Below, piece by piece: positions 12,829-16,583 of a stretch of DNA of 16,583 nt. The notes beneath the pieces were generated by a model, which had not been told where the DNA came from, did not search any database, and worked only from the letters and a program-made list of their open reading frames with translations. The stretch's first letter is position 1; every line of letters begins with the position of its first letter. Where the stretch lies: positions 1 through 16,583 of the forward strand of contig DAOVQH010000015.1 of the NCBI GenBank assembly GCA_030628755.1, written 5' to 3'. A program made the translations under genes and the position numbers. Origin of the DNA: Candidatus Cloacimonadota bacterium (GTDB lineage Bacteria; Cloacimonadota; Cloacimonadia; Cloacimonadales; TCS61).

Positions 12829-14616
12829 CTACTCCCACTCAATAGTTCCCGGTGGTTTGGTTGTAATATCGTAGAAAATAAAACCGACATTTTCTTTGCT
12901 TTGAACTTCAGAGATAATATTTTCTAAATAACTGAAATCCATTTCATAGACGCTGGCAGACATCGCATCCTGCGAGCAAACAGGTCGCATAACATAACAT
13001 AACTTGCCTTCAGTATTTCTTATTGGTAATTGCACAACCGGCATTTGCCAGACATCTTTTATATCGTCCGTTTTTTTTCGTAAAATTGCATCAACTTTCC
13101 TCAGTTCATCCAGGTTTTGTTTTTCTAAAAATAGTTTTTCCAGATGTAAATCATCAATAGGTTCCAAAGAGAAAATAAGCCTGTTTACCGTTTTTAATCT
13201 ATTTATTACTTTAGAAGAACACTCATTGATTATTTTCCAGGATTTGCTCGCACCTTCTTTAAACCAAACAACTGCGGGATGATGATAAGTTCGGAAATCT
13301 CCTTGAACTCCCACACTTTTAACAGGAAGAATTTTACCCTGTATATTGAATTCCGAGAGAATCTCGTTCATATATTTTTCTTCTTTTGTGTAATCATCTT
13401 GCGGTTTGGTAACATCCGGGCAAATAACTCTGATAGCCAATCCAGGACCAGGGAATGGATGTCTATTTACCAGTTTTTCAGGAAGACCAAGTTCTTTTCC
13501 AAGTTTACGAACTTCATCTTTATACAGCTCTTTTATCGGCTCGATTATCTTTCCTTCGGCAATCAGCTTTTCTATCTCATCAACCCGATTGTGATGCGTT
13601 TTGATCTTAGCAGATTTATCGGTAGCACCGCTTTCGATAGTATCAGGATAGATAGTACCCTGCACCAACATCCAATCGGTATTCTGTTCAAGTTTGGAAA
13701 GTTCTTTATTGGCAATATCCACAAATAATTTTCCGATTATCAAGCGTTTCTGTTCAGGATCAACAATTCCTTCCAGTTCTTTTAAATATTGTTCTTCTGC
13801 ATTTATTATTTTTATATTTTTAAAACCGAGTCTATCAAAGTGTTCCATTATTTCGGAAGATTCGTTCAATCTCATGAATCCGGTATCAATGTGGATGGAA
13901 TATACATTTTCGTTCCCAACTGCCTGAATACAAAGTTCAAGAGTAACCAAAGAATCGACTCCACCAGAAAGAAGTAGAACCAATTTCCTGTTCTTTACTT
14001 TTTCTCGGATTTTATTTATCAATTGCTGTTTGAAGCTCTTCACCTTCCAATTTAGCTCATTCGTACATTGAGCAACAAAATTTTCCAACATTTTCATCCC
14101 GTTCTTGGTGTGTGTAACTTCCGGGTGGAATTGAGTTCCAAAAAATCTCTTATCGGTGGATTCATATGAAGCTATTCTAATCGAACTAGAGGATGCGGTA
14201 ACTCTAAAGTTTTCAGGAAGTATAGAAATATGGTCACCGTGGCTCATCCAGACTTTTTGTTCTTTTTCCAATCCATTAAAAAGAACTGCATCGGTTTGGC
14301 AGGTTATACTCGTGAAGCCATACTCCTTGTTCTCACCGCTCTCGATCTTTCCTCCCAGAATGGAAGCAAGTAACTGATGACCATAACATATTCCCAGAAT
14401 TGGGATTTTTATTTTTTTAAAATCCAAATTGATTCTATAAGCATCTTGAGCATTAACAGATTGAGGACCTCCAGAAAGAATAATGCCAACAATACTTTCA
14501 GAAAGCTGGAATTTTTCTGGTTGGAATATCTCGCTGAAAATTCCCAGGTCGCGGATTCTACGCGCGATGAGATGAGTATATTGTCCACCAAAATCAATTA
14601 TTGCTATTTTTTGCAT
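12829..14616 (-). CDS. guaA: GMP synthetase (glutamine-hydrolysing), long form
   Basis: Converts XMP to GMP with ATP and glutamine, the last step of guanine nucleotide synthesis; cytoplasmic. Residues 1-185 are the class I glutamine amidotransferase: IIDFGGQYTHLIARRIR, oxyanion-region SGGPQS, nucleophile C77 in GICYGHQL, and H164/E166 in FHPEV. The ATP-pyrophosphatase P-loop is SGGVDS (217-222), followed by DTGFMRL, GTIYPDTIES, HHNR and HPFPGPGLAIRV (386-397). The C-terminal dimerisation part ends KPPGTIEWE. At 595 residues it is about 70 longer than typical bacterial GuaA (510-525). The extra sequence lies between 400 and 520, around SVGVQGDFRTYHH, a long form I know from some bacteria and eukaryotes. 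AAAGGA lies five bases before the ATG. It follows purN after 170 bp of repeats. Its 3' end is repeated downstream twice and is a known integration hotspot. Confidence 0.95.
   Translation of the reverse strand: MQKIAIIDFGGQYTHLIARRIRDLGIFSEIFQPEKFQLSESIVGIILSGGPQSVNAQDAYRINLDFKKIKIPILGICYGHQLLASILGGKIESGENKEYGFTSITCQTDAVLFNGLEKEQKVWMSHGDHISILPENFRVTASSSSIRIASYESTDKRFFGTQFHPEVTHTKNGMKMLENFVAQCTNELNWKVKSFKQQLINKIREKVKNRKLVLLLSGGVDSLVTLELCIQAVGNENVYSIHIDTGFMRLNESSEIMEHFDRLGFKNIKIINAEEQYLKELEGIVDPEQKRLIIGKLFVDIANKELSKLEQNTDWMLVQGTIYPDTIESGATDKSAKIKTHHNRVDEIEKLIAEGKIIEPIKELYKDEVRKLGKELGLPEKLVNRHPFPGPGLAIRVICPDVTKPQDDYTKEEKYMNEILSEFNIQGKILPVKSVGVQGDFRTYHHPAVVWFKEGASKSWKIINECSSKVINRLKTVNRLIFSLEPIDDLHLEKLFLEKQNLDELRKVDAILRKKTDDIKDVWQMPVVQLPIRNTEGKLCYVMRPVCSQDAMSASVYEMDFSYLENIISEVQSKENVGFIFYDITTKPPGTIEWE
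12833..12858 (-). repeat. 26-bp guaA-end direct repeat, copy 3 (att-like, inside intact guaA)
   Basis: The version carried by the functional gene; it reads GTTCCCGG where copies 1 and 2 read GTTCCGGG. If the copies are attachment sites, this is the chromosomal end that stayed in frame. Confidence 0.65.
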
Positions 14617-14626
14617 AAAAATCCTT

Positions 14627-14660
14627 TAACCACGGAGCTCACCGAGGACACAGAGAAAAG
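14627..14660. repeat. Dispersed AACCACxGAG repeat, copy 2
   Basis: Plus strand AACCACGGAGCTCACCGAGG then ACACAGAGAAAAG. A partly inverted counterpart (CCTCCGTGCTCACC...GGTT) lies at 14677-14700. It sits between purN and guaA and is non-coding. Confidence 0.6.
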
Positions 14661-14695
14661 AGAGAATTAGTTTTTTCCTCCGTGCTCACCTCAGT

Positions 14696-14720
14696 TGGTT
14701 CAATCGTCCCGATTGAACCA
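14696..14720. repeat. REP-like hairpin 1
   Basis: Arms TGGTTCAATC and GATTGAACCA form a perfect 10-bp stem around the loop GTCCC. The central CGTCCCG is the complement of CGGGACG; GGGAC is the loop of the two neighbouring hairpins. Confidence 0.7.
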
Positions 14721-14755
14721 TACATTTTCTTGATAACCGTCTCGATTCTCCTGTC

Positions 14756-14770
14756 AGACCGGGACGGTCT
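14756..14770. repeat. REP-like hairpin 2
   Basis: AGACC, loop GGGAC, GGTCT: a perfect 5-bp stem with the same loop as hairpin 3 and the complement of hairpin 1. Confidence 0.6.
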
Positions 14771-14785
14771 ACCTCAAACATTTCA

Positions 14786-14804
14786 TTCAACCGGGACGGT
14801 TGAA
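14786..14804. repeat. REP-like hairpin 3
   Basis: TTCAACC, loop GGGAC, GGTTGAA: a perfect 7-bp stem. The purN stop codon lies inside it (14789-14787). Compared with hairpin 1 the stem changes TTCAATC/GATTGAA to TTCAACC/GGTTGAA with pairing kept. Confidence 0.7.
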
Positions 14805-15410
14805 CGAACAAAAGTCATCCATTTTATTCTCCGTGTGCTCTGTGGTTAATATTTTCTTCAAACACTCGCTGTAAAACTCGTGCTCAACAGCCAGTCCTCT
14901 TTTTTCCACTTCTTCAAGGGTTTTAGCACCTTTTAAATCTACTTCTCGTTTAGCAATTACCTGTCCGGTATCAAGACCTTCATCTATAAAATGAACTGTT
15001 ATCTTTGTAGATTCAAGTTTATTCTCAAAAGCCCATTCATAACCGTGTAAGCCTTGATGCAGAGCAGTATCTGCAGGATGGATATTAATGATTCTGTTTC
15101 TAAACCTCTGAACAACATCTGGGCTGATGATTTTCATATAACCAGCAAGGATAATATAATCTGGATCTAAAGAGTCTAAATACTCGTACAGAAGCGCATT
15201 ATAAGTTGAACGTTTCCTCCCTTTGGATTCGATAACTTTTGTAGAGATTCCCAAGCTTTTCGCAATTTCGAGTCCGGGAGCATTAATCTTATTGGAGAAA
15301 ACCACAATAACATCGCAAAGGTCTTTCAGTATTCCGTTTTGCACATTTTCCACGATTGCTTTCATATTGCTGCCACGACCGGAGATAAGGATTGCTATTT
15401 TTTTCTTCAT
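14787..15410 (-). CDS. purN: Phosphoribosylglycinamide formyltransferase
   Basis: Transfers a formyl group from 10-formyl-tetrahydrofolate to GAR in purine synthesis; cytoplasmic. 207 residues from the ATG at 15410 (MKKKIAILISGRGSN, the normal family start). An ATG three codons upstream (15419) is possible, but GGA lies only two bases before it. Hallmarks: phosphate loop SGRGSNMKAI, LAGYMKI, catalytic NIHP (Asn and His), and HFIDEGLDTGQVI with the catalytic Asp. The segment HPADTALHQGLHGYEW replaces the common HPSLLPAFPGLH, a variant clade. The last roughly 20 residues (TTEHTENKMDDFCSFNRPG) are not purN sequence: they translate a dispersed repeat and the REP hairpin 3, so the gene's original end has been replaced by repeat DNA. 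It lies 17 bp after the kamA-like stop, probably one operon with purD and kamA. Confidence 0.9.
   Translation of the reverse strand: MKKKIAILISGRGSNMKAIVENVQNGILKDLCDVIVVFSNKINAPGLEIAKSLGISTKVIESKGRKRSTYNALLYEYLDSLDPDYIILAGYMKIISPDVVQRFRNRIINIHPADTALHQGLHGYEWAFENKLESTKITVHFIDEGLDTGQVIAKREVDLKGAKTLEEVEKRGLAVEHEFYSECLKKILTTEHTENKMDDFCSFNRPG
14827..14850. repeat. Dispersed AACCACxGAG repeat, copy 3 (inside purN end)
   Basis: Plus strand TTCTCCGTGTGCTCTGTGGT then TAAT, the complement of the AACCACAGAGCACACGGAG unit. It is translated as TTEHTE at the end of purN. Confidence 0.6.
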
Positions 15411-15427
15411 ATTTAACATTTTCCATT

Positions 15428-16528
15428 TTAATCAAAATCATCAAGCCATCCAGCAGATTTTATCAATTTCTTTTTGAAAAACCTACTACTATTTTTTTTA
15501 TCTTTAGCTTGATGATATTTAAAATAAATTTCATCATTCATAATTCCTAATATTTCAATCTTCCCAGTTTTATGAGACATAACATATTTAAATCTTTTAC
15601 TATGCCCATTTAACATTTTTTTTGCTTCTTCAATAATTTTATACCCTTTATAAAGTGGTAACTGAAATGAATTTTTCACTCTTTTAACTGGTCTGCATTG
15701 AAAGATATAGTAAGGATTCACTCCTATAGAAACTAATTTGTTTTGTAGTTTTGAGAGAATTTCTGGTGAATCGTTAACACCTTTCAGCAAAACAGTTTGA
15801 CTGTTTAAAATAATACCGGAATCAATTAGTTTGTTAACAACAATTTGTAATTCTTTCGTAATTTCTTTAGGGTGTTCTACTTGTAGTACAATATAAATCT
15901 TCTTCTTACGTTTAGAATATTTTTTTAATATCACTATAAGTTCTTCATCCAGTAGAAATCTATTGGGAAAATATACTGGTATTTTAGTACCAAATCTAAT
16001 AAAATCCAAACTAGGTATATCAGTAAGTTTTTCTAAAAAATCTGCAATAATTTTTGTTGAGAGCATAAAAGGATCACCACCACTTATGAGCACATTATTT
16101 ATTTCCTTGTGATTTTCAATATATCTTATTGCTCTACTCAGGTTTTGAAGGATTTCTTCTTTTGATAATCCAATCATTCTCTTTCTGAAACAAAATCTAC
16201 AATAACTCGCACATTTATGAGTAGCAAGAAGCAAACCTGTTTGAGAATATTTATGTTGAAATCCAAGGAATTTTGTATTACTTTTCTCATCACTTGTATC
16301 GTAAGAACCTGTTAGATTTAATTCCTCTAACGAAGGTATAATCATTTTTTTTAGAGGGTCCTCAGGATCTTCAAAATTTATAAGTGAAAGATAAAACTTA
16401 GAAACACTCATAGGATGCCTTTTAACAATCTTTTTAAGTAATATACATTCTCTTTTAGAGATATAAAAGTATTTTTTCAAATCGTTAATATTATTAATGT
16501 TACTTTTTAATTCTTTCTGCCATGTCAT
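15428..16528 (-). CDS. KamA family radical SAM protein (lysine 2,3-aminomutase-like)
   Basis: 366 residues. The iron-sulfur cluster motif is CASYCRFC (Cx3Cx2C, about residue 105), within HKCASYCRFCFRKRMIG, the exact style of lysine 2,3-aminomutase and EpmB. It is followed by ISGGDPF (SAM-binding GGD), RFGTKIPVYFP, QVEHPKEIT, NSQTVLLKGVNDS, YYIFQCRPVK and, near the end, VMSHKTGKIEILG, whose Lys is in the position of the PLP-binding lysine. Family enzymes move an amino group from C2 to C3 of lysine or an EF-P lysine using SAM, PLP and a 4Fe-4S cluster. The length (about 420 for catabolic KamA, about 340 for EpmB) does not decide between them. GGAG lies about ten bases before the ATG, inside the end of the upstream gene. 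It is visibly more AT-rich than purN and guaA, so possibly acquired. Confidence 0.85.
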   Translation of the reverse strand: MTWQKELKSNINNINDLKKYFYISKRECILLKKIVKRHPMSVSKFYLSLINFEDPEDPLKKMIIPSLEELNLTGSYDTSDEKSNTKFLGFQHKYSQTGLLLATHKCASYCRFCFRKRMIGLSKEEILQNLSRAIRYIENHKEINNVLISGGDPFMLSTKIIADFLEKLTDIPSLDFIRFGTKIPVYFPNRFLLDEELIVILKKYSKRKKKIYIVLQVEHPKEITKELQIVVNKLIDSGIILNSQTVLLKGVNDSPEILSKLQNKLVSIGVNPYYIFQCRPVKRVKNSFQLPLYKGYKIIEEAKKMLNGHSKRFKYVMSHKTGKIEILGIMNDEIYFKYHQAKDKKNSSRFFKKKLIKSAGWLDDFD

Positions 16529-16531
16529 TTT

Positions 16532-16583
16532 TTAAGCTCCAAATTTTAATTTTCTTCGCCCGATATCTTTCCTGAAAAACATA
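16532..16583 (-). CDS. purD: C-terminal end of probable PurD (phosphoribosylamine-glycine ligase), cut by window edge
   Basis: Only 16 codons and a TAA stop are visible: MFFRKDIGRRKLKFGA. PurD proteins commonly end in a (F/Y)(Y/F)RxDIGxRAL-type motif, and the neighbours are purN and guaA, so PurD is the best reading. The stop is three bases before the kamA-like ATG, showing a tight operon. With so little sequence the call rests on motif and context. Confidence 0.55.
   Translation of the reverse strand, partial: MFFRKDIGRRKLKFGA

Noticed and set aside
13279..13728. 149-codon ORF antisense to guaA
   Set aside because: It lies wholly opposite conserved GuaA coding sequence and its translation shows no domain pattern.
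14377..14670. 97-codon plus-strand ORF overlapping the guaA start
   Set aside because: It is antisense to guaA and ends in translated repeat (TTELTEDTEK); it has no ribosome site or family signal.
1..16583. CRISPR array, tRNA or rRNA genes, IS transposase
   Set aside because: I saw no evenly spaced repeats, no cloverleaf with a CCA-type end, and no transposase or integrase motif on either strand.

Overview
The window comes from an AT-rich bacterial chromosome with ordinary Shine-Dalgarno sites, TTGACA-type promoters and several TTG starts. It holds core purine genes, a ribosomal THX peptide, amino-acid catabolism genes (threonine dehydrogenase, a KamA-family radical SAM protein) and scraps of a branched-chain amino-acid transporter. 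This suits an uncultured anaerobic amino-acid fermenter, perhaps of the FCB/Cloacimonadota type. That taxonomic guess is weak.

Left region (1-3960). A partial SDR-type L-threonine 3-dehydrogenase runs off the left edge on the minus strand. Next come ribosomal peptide bTHX on the plus strand, a minus-strand lipoprotein with a KPxIYLYP-type C-terminal domain, and a translationally coupled padR/HAAS-sensor membrane protein pair. The pair has its own palindromic operator and a downstream hairpin terminator.

Central accessory region (about 4030-12830). Three copies of the 3' end of guaA lie in the same minus-strand orientation: a 22-codon remnant at 4033-4101, a 41-codon tail at 10317-10442, and the end of the intact guaA at 12829. 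They share a 26-bp near-identical direct repeat and delimit two accessory segments with no recombinase gene. Segment 1 (4102-10316) is extremely AT-rich. It carries a plus-strand two-gene system: a 1373-residue protein with an N-terminal GHKL ATPase, a central phosphoribosyltransferase-like domain and a degenerate C-terminal GHKL-like end, followed 13 bp later by a receiver domain fused to an APH-like kinase. This is the best candidate in the window for an undescribed signalling or defence system. Segment 2 (10347-12832) carries an AbiEi/AbiEii-type antitoxin-toxin pair with a recognisable promoter and palindrome. It is bracketed by a livH 3' fragment on one side and a livM 5' fragment on the other. 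The livM fragment is fused in frame to the second guaA tail.

Right region (12829-16583). Minus-strand purine genes in transcription order: the purD tail, a kamA-like radical SAM gene, purN, a block of REP-like hairpins and dispersed repeats, and guaA (a long 595-residue form). The guaA 3' end is the apparent insertion target for the accessory segments.

All family calls come from reading motifs by eye. No database search was possible.
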